Positions 29,306 through 37,209 of a stretch of 64,000 bases of DNA are shown here, piece by piece (position 1 is the stretch's first letter; each line of letters opens with the position of its first letter). The position numbers and the translations under genes were made by a program. Source of the stretch: an uncultured Bradyrhizobium sp. (lineage in GTDB: Bacteria; Pseudomonadota; Alphaproteobacteria; Rhizobiales; Xanthobacteraceae); NCBI RefSeq assembly GCF_936928535.1, contig NZ_CAKZHY010000166.1, positions 1 to 64,000 on the forward strand. Direction: 5' to 3'. The notes beneath the pieces were generated by a model, which saw only the letters and a program-made list of their open reading frames with translations, was not told the DNA's origin and did not search any database.

Positions 29306-29936
29306 CACTATTGTCCCACTGTTTGAACCGCATGGCGCTCGAACGACCCGCAGCTTCGTCAAGAACGGCCCGCGCATCCAAGGACCAAAACGCTTTGATG
29401 AAGTCGTTGTCTGGCATATCGAGCCGCCTTCTAGATTCTTAGGGCCCACACTGCCTGTCGGCCGTAGGATCGGTTTCTACGACGTTGGCTTGGAGAGTGA
29501 TCCCAGAACGCAGGCGGCACCAAATCGCTTATTGCCATAAAGTCAATAAACGATTGTTATTGCCGCTGGCCGCGCGACCCGAGCTTGATGCGATCGGTCC
29601 CGTCTGCAGAAACTCACCGCCTCGGCAGTCGATCACCTTCCCAGCCTGCAAGAAAAGCAGCCCATCCATTCCAGAACTGACATCACAGCACGTCGATGAT
29701 GTCATGAGCGGCGTCGACGGGATAGACCTCATCGACAGGTGCGTGCGGCACGTGGTCTCTCCCGCCGAACGATCATAAAGGAGCCGCCTCTCCGAACGCC
29801 GCCGACCTCGTAAGCACCAGTTGCGCGTCGGAATAGAAACTATAACAGTCAGACATTTTCCTGTGAGAAGCCCTCAGCTTAGCATCGCCCGAGCCAAACG
29901 AGCCATCTCGAGGCGCGCAAATCAAGGATTAACCTC
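29306..29936. other. Intergenic with one dispersed repeat
   Basis: About 630 bases. Apart from the dispersed repeat at 29522-29564 and a ribosome site at the end, I see no gene. Just upstream of the peroxiredoxin start the open frames are short. Confidence 0.4.
29522..29564 (+). repeat. Dispersed 42-44 bp repeat, copy A
   Basis: Begins AAATCGCTTATTGCCATAAA and ends GATTGTTATTGCC. It shares its start (AAATCNC), middle (GTCRATAR) and end (TTATTGYC) with copies at 31872, 32117, 42157 and 42594. No inverted partner was found nearby. Intergenic. Confidence 0.65.
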
Positions 29937-30353
29937 ATGAAGATCCACACCATCATCCTCATCAGCGCCGCCCTGGCCTTCTCGATGACTGGTCCTATTT
30001 GCGCCCATGATAGTCGGGCGGAGACTGTCACGAAGAACTTCGAGGCGCTTATTCCCAATATTTCCGGTAAGTCGCTGATCGCTGTGGAAGTCAATTACGC
30101 GCCGGGTGCAGCCTCTCCGCCCCATACCCATGCAAAATCGGCTTTTATTTATGCCTATGTGATCTCAGGCGCGATCGAGTCGAAGGTGAATGATAGCGAG
30201 ACGCGCATCTATCGGGCCGGCGAGAGCTGGTCTGAATCTCCGGGTGCACTCCACTCGATCAGCCGCAATGCAAGCAAGACCGAACCCGCGAAGCTGCTCG
30301 CTGTGTTCGTCCTTGACACCAATGACAGCCCGCTCACCACCCCTAGCAACTGA
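29937..30353 (+). CDS. Secreted cupin-domain protein
   Basis: 138 residues. Signal peptide ends near ICAHDSRAE. A single cupin barrel follows: metal ligands in PHTHAKSAFIYAYVISG (HxH with downstream Glu or Tyr position) and the second cupin motif around RAGESWSESPGALHSI with a histidine. AAGGA lies 7 bases before the ATG. Small periplasmic cupins of this type are often annotated with quercetinase-like or unknown functions. No operon partner. Confidence 0.85.
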   Translation: MKIHTIILISAALAFSMTGPICAHDSRAETVTKNFEALIPNISGKSLIAVEVNYAPGAASPPHTHAKSAFIYAYVISGAIESKVNDSETRIYRAGESWSESPGALHSISRNASKTEPAKLLAVFVLDTNDSPLTTPSN

Positions 30354-30861
30354 GCTTCAGACGCAGTAGAGAACAACGGACCGCAAGGGACAAACCATAG
30401 AGAGTGCAAGAGCCCACTCGGTTCACCCGCCTGCATCGCTCGCTTGTACAATCGCGATAGGCCAACTGCCCGCGCCGCCGAGGCTCTTTGCGGAAATATT
30501 GATAACCCCAACGCCGATCTCCATGAGTGGCGGTTGCTCATCGTACGTCGCCACATCAAAACCTGGCCCGTTTCGACTCGAGACCATGACCGAGCTGACC
30601 TGTGACGACGGCGGTGCGGGATAAATTGAAGAACGCGCCTTCGGGCGGTACGCCAGTCGATGCCTTGCCGGAACGAAATGAACTGGCGCAACACGTTCGG
30701 CGAGCAGATCAGGGGCATTCGAGAGCGGTTCTTCAACCGGATCAAATAATGTCATGGGGTGACGACGCGCTACGGCAGGCTGTCTGCCAACCACCTTGGC
30801 TTCGTTCAATTCGCGCTAATCAGGTTGTGGCTGCGTCTTTATGAGTACGCGTCCTTATCAT
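30354..30861. other. Intergenic, possible gene remnant
   Basis: About 500 bases. A plus-strand frame at 30679-30747 reads MNWRNTFGEQIRGIRERFFN and stops; its codon use looks coding, so it may be the end of a decayed gene. Longer leftward frames (30209-30745, 30423-30809) have no domain and overlap each other. Confidence 0.3.
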
Positions 30862-31395
30862 TCATGCGCCCGGAATCATCGACTGAAGCACTTCATCACG
30901 CAGATAAAAGTAGTGGAAGAGAGCCGCGGCTGAATGCACGCAAGCGACCCAGAGTATGGCATAACCCAGCGCGGTATGTATCTCCATGATCAGATGACCC
31001 AAAATACGCGCCTGCGTAATCTGGGGAGCGATGTCAAATCCGGGAAGGGTGACGGGAATCCCCTCAAGCCACGTACCAAGCACGGCCGTCGTAGGAATCG
31101 CAATGAGCAACACATAAAGCGCGAAGTGGACGAGCTGCGCGGTTAGGGTCATCAATCGCGGCATCGCTTGCTTCGCTGGCGCGCCGCCGACCAGGCGCCA
31201 AATCAACCGCAATACGACGACACCGAAGACAAGAACCCCGATCGCCTCATGAATCCTTCGGAGCCCGTCCGCGGAGGCCGAATAGAGCGAGTAGCCATCG
31301 CCACTGCTCAGCGAATAAGCCACAAGAACTAGCATGACCGTCAGCCAATGGAACAACCGGACGGGGGCGCCGTAGCGAGAAGAACTGCTGCACAA
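30862..31395 (-). CDS. Cytochrome b561 family membrane protein
   Basis: 177 residues, four helices. Family histidines are present: VRLFHWLTVMLVLVAY, GLRRIHEAIGVLVFGVVVLR, MEIHTALGYAILWVACVHSAAALFHYF; together they form the two heme b sites. It passes electrons between quinol and a periplasmic partner. The frame opens with TTG at 31395; no better start is seen. The nearest neighbours are intergenic, with the oxidase operon starting 1.1 kb away in the opposite direction. Confidence 0.88.
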   Translation of the reverse strand: MCSSSSRYGAPVRLFHWLTVMLVLVAYSLSSGDGYSLYSASADGLRRIHEAIGVLVFGVVVLRLIWRLVGGAPAKQAMPRLMTLTAQLVHFALYVLLIAIPTTAVLGTWLEGIPVTLPGFDIAPQITQARILGHLIMEIHTALGYAILWVACVHSAAALFHYFYLRDEVLQSMIPGA

Positions 31396-31871
31396 AGCGA
31401 TTACCTAACTTTAAGGGCGCTGCGGCATCTGATGAACTGTTGCGGCGCGTTGCGAGAGATGTGAACGCAGATTAACTTTGGTTCAGCATGCGGGCAAACA
31501 ACACCTCGGTTAGCCCATTCTTTTCCCACTCCGTTCAATGGACTACCGCGGCTTCGCTCTCTCGCTCCGAGCAATGTCTCCTTGCAGGTGACTTTTAAGA
31601 GCTGTTCAGGAAAGGCCGTCTCGCCATTCCAATTGGCTTGCTGGCACATCGAGGCGTGCGGCAGGGCTTTGTGCACCTCGATAAACAGACGCCATCACGA
31701 AGCCATTTTTGCGCCGCCTGACCCGGCCAGAGACACGGGATCGCACCATCGACCTCAAACTTCCGCCTTCCATAGCGACCCTCGCTGCCTTCCGCCTGGT
31801 CGCGTACCGTTGGCAGCATTTAGCATTTGAACGACGTTGGTTGAAGAATGACCCAGCAACTGGGGCGCAGT

Positions 31872-31915
31872 AAAATCACCTTTAGCCATAGATTCGATAG
31901 GCGATCGTTATTGTC
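31872..31915 (+). repeat. Dispersed 42-44 bp repeat, copy B
   Basis: Starts AAAATCACCTTTAGCCATAG and ends GCGATCGTTATTGTC. Left, inward-facing end of a 287-bp unit whose right end is the inverted copy at 32117-32158. Confidence 0.7.
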
Positions 31916-32116
31916 GCCTCTCCGACGTGGCGACGCCATAACGTGGAATGCCTGCAGGCCAAGAGACCAGCGCTCGCACTTTCGGACAACTCGACTTGGC
32001 TGGTTCCATGGCGCCGCTCGCTTACCCATGTCGCCAACAAGGCGATCGACATTGGGGAAACCTGGATCTCTGGAGATTCAACGGATGGCATTCCTCGCCG
32101 CAACGCCGTCAGCTGG

Positions 32117-32158
32117 GCAATAACGGACGTCTATCGACTCTATGTCGAAAGGTGATTT
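32117..32158 (-). repeat. Dispersed 42-44 bp repeat, copy C (inverted)
   Basis: On the minus strand it starts AAATCACCTTTCGACATAGA and ends CGTCCGTTATTGCC. Inverted partner of 31872-31915. Confidence 0.7.
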
Positions 32159-32481
32159 CCCTCGGAGGTCTTGCAAGGTCAAGCTTCAACGCATCGTCGT
32201 ACCGCAGCTTTCAAAGAGCGTCAGCAAGACGCGATCAGATTCGAGAAGCCTGGAGGCCCGACATGCAAAGCGACGGCCTAACACCGATCTCAGTAGGTAG
32301 TCAGGTCGCCTGTTTCAGTAGGTCCGTGGAAATATTACTGCCGGTGCCTAATGGCGATCAGGATTGGCGTGACGCTCCATGTCTTCGCCCAGCTCAGCCA
32401 CAAACAAAAGTGTACAAGTTGAACACGCTGGATCCTCTAGATAAAGCAGGCTCGGTTGCGGCGCCCGCGGGCGTCGCGCTT

Positions 32482-32495
32482 TTGATGCCCCTCAG
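32482..32495. promoter_or_regulatory. Weak FNR/FixK-like box
   Basis: TTGATGCCCCTCAG agrees with TTG(A/C)-N6-(T/G)CAA except for its last base and lies 33 bases before the oxidase start. Oxygen control through FixK is common for cbb3 oxidases. This is a single imperfect site very close to the ribosome site, so the evidence is thin. Confidence 0.25.
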
Positions 32496-32527
32496 GACAA
32501 CGCTGAACAACGTCGTGGAGGAGACGG

Positions 32528-33928
32528 ATGATGTCAGATAGCGCTGCAGCAATTCCACTTCGCGCGCTCCCTTCAGATGACCACGTTTTGGCGCGGGTGC
32601 TCGCGGCGTACGTGGCATCGGCCACAATCTGGCTTTTATTCGCCACGGCCGTGGGACTTCTCGTCAGCTTTAAATTCGCCTACCCTGATTTCGCGACCAC
32701 GCCGGCGCTGTCGTTCGGTCGGCTGCGCGCGATACACACCAGCGGAACATTTTATGCCTGGGCGAGTCAGGCACTGATTGGGCTTGCGCTGTTCGTCGCG
32801 GCTCGCAGCTCTGGCACAAGACTCTACAGCGAGCGCCTCGCATGGATCAGTCTTGCGCTCCTCAATCTTGCCGCGGTACTGGGCACTGTCACGCTCGATT
32901 TGGGGTTCACCTACGGCCAGGAGTATCGCGAATGGCTATGGTGGATTCGCGTAATCCTTGGACTCGGCTTGATCACCGCGGCCTGGAATTTGATCGCCAC
33001 CGTCGAGCGCCGCGATGGCGAGCATATCTATATTTCTAACTGGTATACTATCGGGGGTACGCTGTGGACGATCGTTATGGTCCTGGTGTCAATGTTGCCC
33101 TGGTATCAGTACGGCCTGGGTCAAGTCGCGGTCCAGGGATTCTTCATGCATAACGCTGTCGGACTATGGTTCACGCCTCTATCGCTCGGTGTGTCATACT
33201 ATGCGCTGCCGAAGCTCCTAAACCGGCCGATCTATTCATATTCTCTCGGTGTCTTCGCATTCTGGACCAATCTCATCTTTTATCCGATCATCGGCGCTCA
33301 TCATTTTGAATTCAGTCCACTACCATGGTGGCTGCAGACTACGGCCATTGTCTTCAGTGTGGCCATGCTCGTTCCAGTGTTGAGCGGCTCGGCAAACTTC
33401 CTTCTCACCTTCCGGGGGACTCACGAATGGGTATATCGTTCGCCCGCGGTTTTCATCCTCGTTGGCGTCTACGGCTATTTACTGGGATCCGCGCAAGGCA
33501 CATTCGAGGCGTTTCGCTCGCTGCAGCAGCTTTGGCATCTGACGAATTACACGGTAGGGCACTCGCACCTCACGATGTATGGCTTCGTCACCTTCGCGAT
33601 CTGGGGCGGCATCTATGCACTGTTGCCGCGCGCAACCGGAAAGTGTCCCTATAATCTAGCGATGGGCATTCATTTTTGGCTGTCTGCCGTCGGTGTAGTC
33701 ATCTATGTTGCGGCGCTGTCGGCCGCCGGCACCATTCAGGGGCTCGACTGGTTCCGAGGTCTCACCTTCATCCAGTCGGTCGAAGATGCCGCGCCATACT
33801 GGATGTGGCGCTCCGTCGGCGGCTCCTTGATGTTTGCCGGCCATCTAGTCTTCGCTTTCAACGTCTGGACGATGACCTACGGTAGGTCCCGCGCCGAGAT
33901 TGCCACAGCCAAGACAGTGCCAGCATGA
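32528..33928 (+). CDS. ccoN: cbb3-type cytochrome oxidase subunit I variant (CcoN-like)
   Basis: 466 residues, 12 or more helices. Ligands align with known CcoN: His70 and His347 for low-spin heme b, His208, His258 and His259 for CuB, His345 for heme b3. The crosslinking tyrosine is present as Tyr252, six residues before His258, which supports oxygen reduction rather than NO reduction. The conserved glutamate of the FEGPMM segment, 22 residues before the heme b3 histidine, is Gln323 here (SAQGTF). A GGAG site precedes the ATG. It overlaps the next gene by 4 bases (ATGA). Inner membrane proton-pumping terminal oxidase core. The subunit set downstream is unusual (no separate ccoP). Confidence 0.9.
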   Translation: MMSDSAAAIPLRALPSDDHVLARVLAAYVASATIWLLFATAVGLLVSFKFAYPDFATTPALSFGRLRAIHTSGTFYAWASQALIGLALFVAARSSGTRLYSERLAWISLALLNLAAVLGTVTLDLGFTYGQEYREWLWWIRVILGLGLITAAWNLIATVERRDGEHIYISNWYTIGGTLWTIVMVLVSMLPWYQYGLGQVAVQGFFMHNAVGLWFTPLSLGVSYYALPKLLNRPIYSYSLGVFAFWTNLIFYPIIGAHHFEFSPLPWWLQTTAIVFSVAMLVPVLSGSANFLLTFRGTHEWVYRSPAVFILVGVYGYLLGSAQGTFEAFRSLQQLWHLTNYTVGHSHLTMYGFVTFAIWGGIYALLPRATGKCPYNLAMGIHFWLSAVGVVIYVAALSAAGTIQGLDWFRGLTFIQSVEDAAPYWMWRSVGGSLMFAGHLVFAFNVWTMTYGRSRAEIATAKTVPA

Positions 33929-35253
33929 ACAAGACATTTGTTATTTCTGGCGGATCAACGCTGATCTACACTGGATTAGCGGTTCTTATGGGCGTGCTGC
34001 CGGGGATCTGGCTGTCGAAGGTGCCGCCAACGCCTGGCCTTAAGCCACTAAGCCCGATTGAGGCGCGGGGGCGAGATGTTTATGTCTCAGAGGGCTGCTT
34101 CTATTGCCATACCCAGCAAGTACGCCCGCTCTCCGGAGATAAGCCGTTTGGCCGCCCGTCTGCGCCCGGCGATTACGCCTACCAGACTACGGAATTGCTA
34201 GGTTCGGAGCGCACTGGTCCAGACTTGAGCAATATCGGCGCGCGGCAATCGAGTAACATATGGCAGTACATCCATCTCTATCAACCACGTGCAGTTGTAC
34301 CACAATCAATCATGCCGGCCTTCCCCTGGCTGTTTAGGACCGTGCGCAAACTGCCACCAGGAGAGAAAGCGGTGCCATTGCCGCCCCAGTTCGCGCCAGG
34401 CGATATCGTCATCCCCAACGACGACGGCAAGGCGCTAGTTGCCTATCTGCTATCACTGAAACAGCCCCCACTCGCTCCGGCACAGACCCCCGCCGCGACT
34501 AAGAGCCCTTCGACCGGGTCCCTAAGGTTTGACGCCACCAAGGGCGCTGCATTGTTTGCCGACAACTGTGCATCCTGCCACGGCGCGGAAGGAATGGGTG
34601 TGCCGGGAACGTTTCCGCCGCTTGCTGGAGATGCGGTGGTGAACGACGCCAATCCCACTGCACACATTGGCACCGTGCTGCACGGACTTAGCGGGCGCGT
34701 AATCAACGGTCAGAGCTATGAAGCGCAAATGCCCGGGTTTTCCGATCAACTGTCTGATCAGCAGATTGCTGACATCATCGATCACGAGCGATCCTCGTGG
34801 GGCAACCGCGGTGCCCTAATCAGTGCGGCTGATGTCGTCGCGGCCCGTGCCAATGAACCATTGCAGAAGCAAGCAGCGACCCCGAAAGAGGCGTCCCCAG
34901 TAACGGCCCCAGCATCGACGTTCGATGCTGCGGAAGGATCGAAGCTCTTCGCCGACAACTGCGGCGTCTGTCACGGTGCAGAGGGAAAAGGCGTTCCTGG
35001 CACATTTCCGCCACTTGCGGGCGATCCGGTCGTTAATGCCACTGATCCTGCCGAACACATCGCCACCATGCTGCGCGGCCTCAGTGGCAAGGTAATCGAC
35101 GGCCAGAAGTACGAAGTGGAGATGCCGCCGTTCGCTGACCGACTCTCTAATCAGCAGATCGCCGATATCATTAATCACGAGCGCACGTCCTGGGGTAACC
35201 ACGGGGCGTTGGTCACGCCTGCCGAGATCACGAAGCTCCGCAGCAAAAAATAG
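33925..35253 (+). CDS. ccoO: Fused CcoO with two tandem cytochrome c domains
   Basis: 442 residues. One N-terminal membrane helix (about 7-30), then a CcoO-type heme c domain: CFYCHTQQVRPLSGD at 58, with axial Met130 (SIMPAFPWL). After a Pro/Ala linker come two extra class I cytochrome c domains with CASCH (215-219) and CGVCH (346-350), Met ligands near 269 and 400. The extra domains are close copies of each other (HGAEG.GVPGTFPPLAGD, QQIADII.HER.SWGN), so they arose by internal duplication. They replace the diheme CcoP subunit of standard cbb3 enzymes, giving three c hemes in one chain. Periplasmic side; overlaps ccoN by 4 bases. Confidence 0.9.
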   Translation: MNKTFVISGGSTLIYTGLAVLMGVLPGIWLSKVPPTPGLKPLSPIEARGRDVYVSEGCFYCHTQQVRPLSGDKPFGRPSAPGDYAYQTTELLGSERTGPDLSNIGARQSSNIWQYIHLYQPRAVVPQSIMPAFPWLFRTVRKLPPGEKAVPLPPQFAPGDIVIPNDDGKALVAYLLSLKQPPLAPAQTPAATKSPSTGSLRFDATKGAALFADNCASCHGAEGMGVPGTFPPLAGDAVVNDANPTAHIGTVLHGLSGRVINGQSYEAQMPGFSDQLSDQQIADIIDHERSSWGNRGALISAADVVAARANEPLQKQAATPKEASPVTAPASTFDAAEGSKLFADNCGVCHGAEGKGVPGTFPPLAGDPVVNATDPAEHIATMLRGLSGKVIDGQKYEVEMPPFADRLSNQQIADIINHERTSWGNHGALVTPAEITKLRSKK

Positions 35254-35262
35254 GAGGTGACG

Positions 35263-35505
35263 ATGATCGATACGATTAACGCCTGGATTCTCTCAGCGCT
35301 TGGCTACCTCTGCACCTCGTCTGCGACAGCTGGTGGTGCTGGCGGTCCTAACCTTTCCGGACCACTGCTCGGCAACGTGCTAGTGGCGGGGGGAGCCGGG
35401 CTCGTGACAGTCAGTTGCATCGTGGCAGCGGTGTGGATGCTTATCGCCCCGGGCGAACGAGACCCCGATCATCCAAAATATCGCGTCCTGCATGTCGACC
35501 GTTAA
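35263..35505 (+). CDS. Small membrane subunit of the oxidase operon
   Basis: 80 residues from the ATG behind a near-perfect AGGAGG with 5-base spacing. Short N-terminal amphipathic part, a Gly-rich segment (TAGGAGGPNLSGP), one strong membrane helix (about 38-60), and a charged tail PGERDPDHPKYRVLHVDR. It starts 9 bases after the fused ccoO gene. It occupies the place of CcoQ but is not recognisably homologous. Probably an assembly or stabilising subunit. Confidence 0.75.
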   Translation: MIDTINAWILSALGYLCTSSATAGGAGGPNLSGPLLGNVLVAGGAGLVTVSCIVAAVWMLIAPGERDPDHPKYRVLHVDR

Positions 35506-35518
35506 AGGAATGCAGCAC

Positions 35519-35965
35519 GTGCCCGATCCGCGCATCCGAATCTATCTCGACGAAGCGACCGATCCAGTGACCGATCAGAGGCCGCCGGCGCAGATAGCGC
35601 TCGACACAAAGAGCCTCGCCGACGGCGAACACGCCCTGCGCATCGAAGCCCAGGACGCCACCGGCCAGGTCGGCATCCGACGCCTCCAATTCCAAGTTCG
35701 CAACGGCCCTGGGATCACAGTTAGCGGGCTTGGTGATGGGGCCCTCGTTCACGGTACGCTCCGCTTCATAGTCAACGCGTTTGGAGCCGAAGAGCCATTT
35801 GAGCCGCACCGGGCGGAATCGCCCTCGCCGATCCCTGTTTGGGTGTGGGTGCTGAGCCTCCTCATCGTTGCTTGGACCGCCTGGTATATTGCAACGCTTT
35901 GGGACGTTCCGACGGACTACGCCAAAACCCCAACCTACTCCACGTCAATGAATCCCTTCAAATAG
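35519..35965 (+). CDS. Membrane-anchored Ig-like protein of oxidase operon
   Basis: About 149 residues from a GTG placed 9 bases after AAGGA; the frame opens at 35492 inside the previous gene. The N-terminal ~90 residues read as a beta-sandwich of the kind found in Ig-like/cadherin-like repeats (LADGEHALRIEAQDATGQVG), with no heme or copper ligands. Then a Pro-rich linker and one C-terminal helix (VWVWVLSLLIVAWTAWYIA) with a short cytoplasmic tail. The orientation would put the sandwich outside, next to the cytochrome c domains. Last gene of the oxidase operon. The function is unknown. Confidence 0.75.
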   Translation: MPDPRIRIYLDEATDPVTDQRPPAQIALDTKSLADGEHALRIEAQDATGQVGIRRLQFQVRNGPGITVSGLGDGALVHGTLRFIVNAFGAEEPFEPHRAESPSPIPVWVWVLSLLIVAWTAWYIATLWDVPTDYAKTPTYSTSMNPFK

Positions 35966-36014
35966 CGAGCTCGAGGCAACTGGCGATGAGGGCCTCAGCC
36001 GGGATCAAATTCAC

Positions 36015-36302
36015 ATGCCACGCATCATAGTCAACAAACACGGCTTCCCCGGCGTCAGGAAGCGCTCGGACCATGCTAGGCGGCGAAAGCCCTACTATGC
36101 CCGCATCAGCACTGGTTGCGAAACCTTCATTTATAGCAAGAATTTCGCGACAGCCGAAGAAGCCGCTTCGGAATATCAACGAATGAAAGCTGAAAAATCA
36201 TCGCCATATCGTCCAGGGACCACCGGTCAGCATCCTGCGACGAGCTACCCAACAAGTAAGAGGTTTGATCATGGAGATTCGCCTCGGCACCAGGCGAAGT
36301 GA
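36015..36302 (+). CDS. AP2-like DNA-binding domain protein
   Basis: 95 residues. Residues about 8-58 follow the AP2/integrase-type pattern: GFPGVRKRSD, then YYARISTG, a turn, FATAEEAASEYQRM. This three-strand plus helix domain binds DNA in plants, phages and bacteria. The tail is low-complexity. Its end overlaps the start of hemC by about 32 bases in another frame, so the two are probably co-transcribed and may be translationally linked. It could regulate this locus or be a mobile-element remnant; small AP2 proteins are frequent in Bradyrhizobium. Confidence 0.7.
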   Translation: MPRIIVNKHGFPGVRKRSDHARRRKPYYARISTGCETFIYSKNFATAEEAASEYQRMKAEKSSPYRPGTTGQHPATSYPTSKRFDHGDSPRHQAK

Positions 36303-37209
36303 CCTGGCCCGCTGGCAAGCCAGTCACGTCGCCAATCTTATTCGCGGCGTCGAGCCGGCCGCTGAGGTAAGGATTGTTTTCACAAGTTCGGTTGGCGATA
36401 GAGATCGAAGGTCGTCTTTTCATCAGTTTGGGGGCGTCGGAGCATTCACGAAGGAGGGCGAAGACACGCTTATGCGAAAGGAAGTTGACCTGGTCGTTCA
36501 TTCTCTCAAGGATCTTCCGACTAGATTGCGGCAAGGCTTGGTATTAGCGGCTGTTCCCAAGAGAGAGGATGCTCGTGACGCCATTTGTGGCGTTACACTA
36601 GATCAGCTACGACCGGGGCTACGCGTCGGCACCGGATCAATTCGCCGCAAAGCGCAACTTCTCGCTCTATGCAGTGGTCTCGATGTTCGACCCATCCGCG
36701 GGAACGTTTCTCCAAGGCTTCGTAAGGCAAAGATCCGGGACGGAATAGACGCTACTCTATTGGCCGCGGCAGGACTGTCCCGGCTAGGGTTGCTACATGA
36801 GGCCTCACAGGTTCTAGACGCGAATGTCTTTCCGTATGCAGCCGGCCAAGGCGCTCTCGCGGCCGAAGCTCGCGAAGAAGATACGGAACTCATAGCATTG
36901 CTTCAAAAGATAGAAGATCGGAAATCGCGCACTGAAGTAGATGCAGAGCGCGCCCTGATGAGAAGTCTCGATGCGGGTTGCAGCCTACCCATCGGCGTTT
37001 CCGCCACGTGGGTCGCCGGGACACTAACGCTTCGAGGACAGGTGACTCATCCAGATGGTAAATCGAAGATTGCTGATGAATGCGTTGGTCCGGCCGACCA
37101 GGCCGAGGCAATCGGTAGACGTCTCGGGCACAAGCTTCTTCAGCAAGGTGCAGGCGAGATACTGGAGGCCGTGCATCGTATGATGGAAGTACAGGGAGTG
37201 CTTCCATAG
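36271..37209 (+). CDS. hemC: Hydroxymethylbilane synthase (porphobilinogen deaminase)
   Basis: 312 residues. Joins four porphobilinogen molecules into hydroxymethylbilane, the linear precursor of uroporphyrinogen. Family motifs: LGTRRSDLARWQA, HSLKDLPT, the phosphate-type and arginine segment GSIRRKAQLL, RGNVSPRLRK and the cofactor cysteine in DAGCSLPIG, which carries dipyrromethane. GAGG lies 7 bases before the chosen ATG. Its stop overlaps the GTG of hemE by one base. No hemD is adjacent. Cytoplasmic. Confidence 0.95.
   Translation: MEIRLGTRRSDLARWQASHVANLIRGVEPAAEVRIVFTSSVGDRDRRSSFHQFGGVGAFTKEGEDTLMRKEVDLVVHSLKDLPTRLRQGLVLAAVPKREDARDAICGVTLDQLRPGLRVGTGSIRRKAQLLALCSGLDVRPIRGNVSPRLRKAKIRDGIDATLLAAAGLSRLGLLHEASQVLDANVFPYAAGQGALAAEAREEDTELIALLQKIEDRKSRTEVDAERALMRSLDAGCSLPIGVSATWVAGTLTLRGQVTHPDGKSKIADECVGPADQAEAIGRRLGHKLLQQGAGEILEAVHRMMEVQGVLP

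Larger units (their letters stand above)
31396..32527. other. Long intergenic stretch with MITE-like element
   Basis: 1.1 kb without a supported gene upstream of the oxidase operon. Positions 31872-32158 form a 287-bp unit bounded by inverted copies of the dispersed repeat; the similarity of the two ends continues inward as far as GGAATGCC / GGCATTCC. No transposase is encoded in it. The last 130 bases should hold the oxidase promoter. Confidence 0.45.

Noticed and set aside
30209-30809. Leftward frames of 128 and 178 codons
   Set aside because: They overlap each other and the cupin gene end, with no ribosome site or family match.
32528-33928. CcoN-like protein as a nitric oxide reductase
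   Set aside because: The tyrosine that crosslinks to a CuB histidine in oxygen-reducing enzymes is present (Tyr252) and the NOR glutamates are not.
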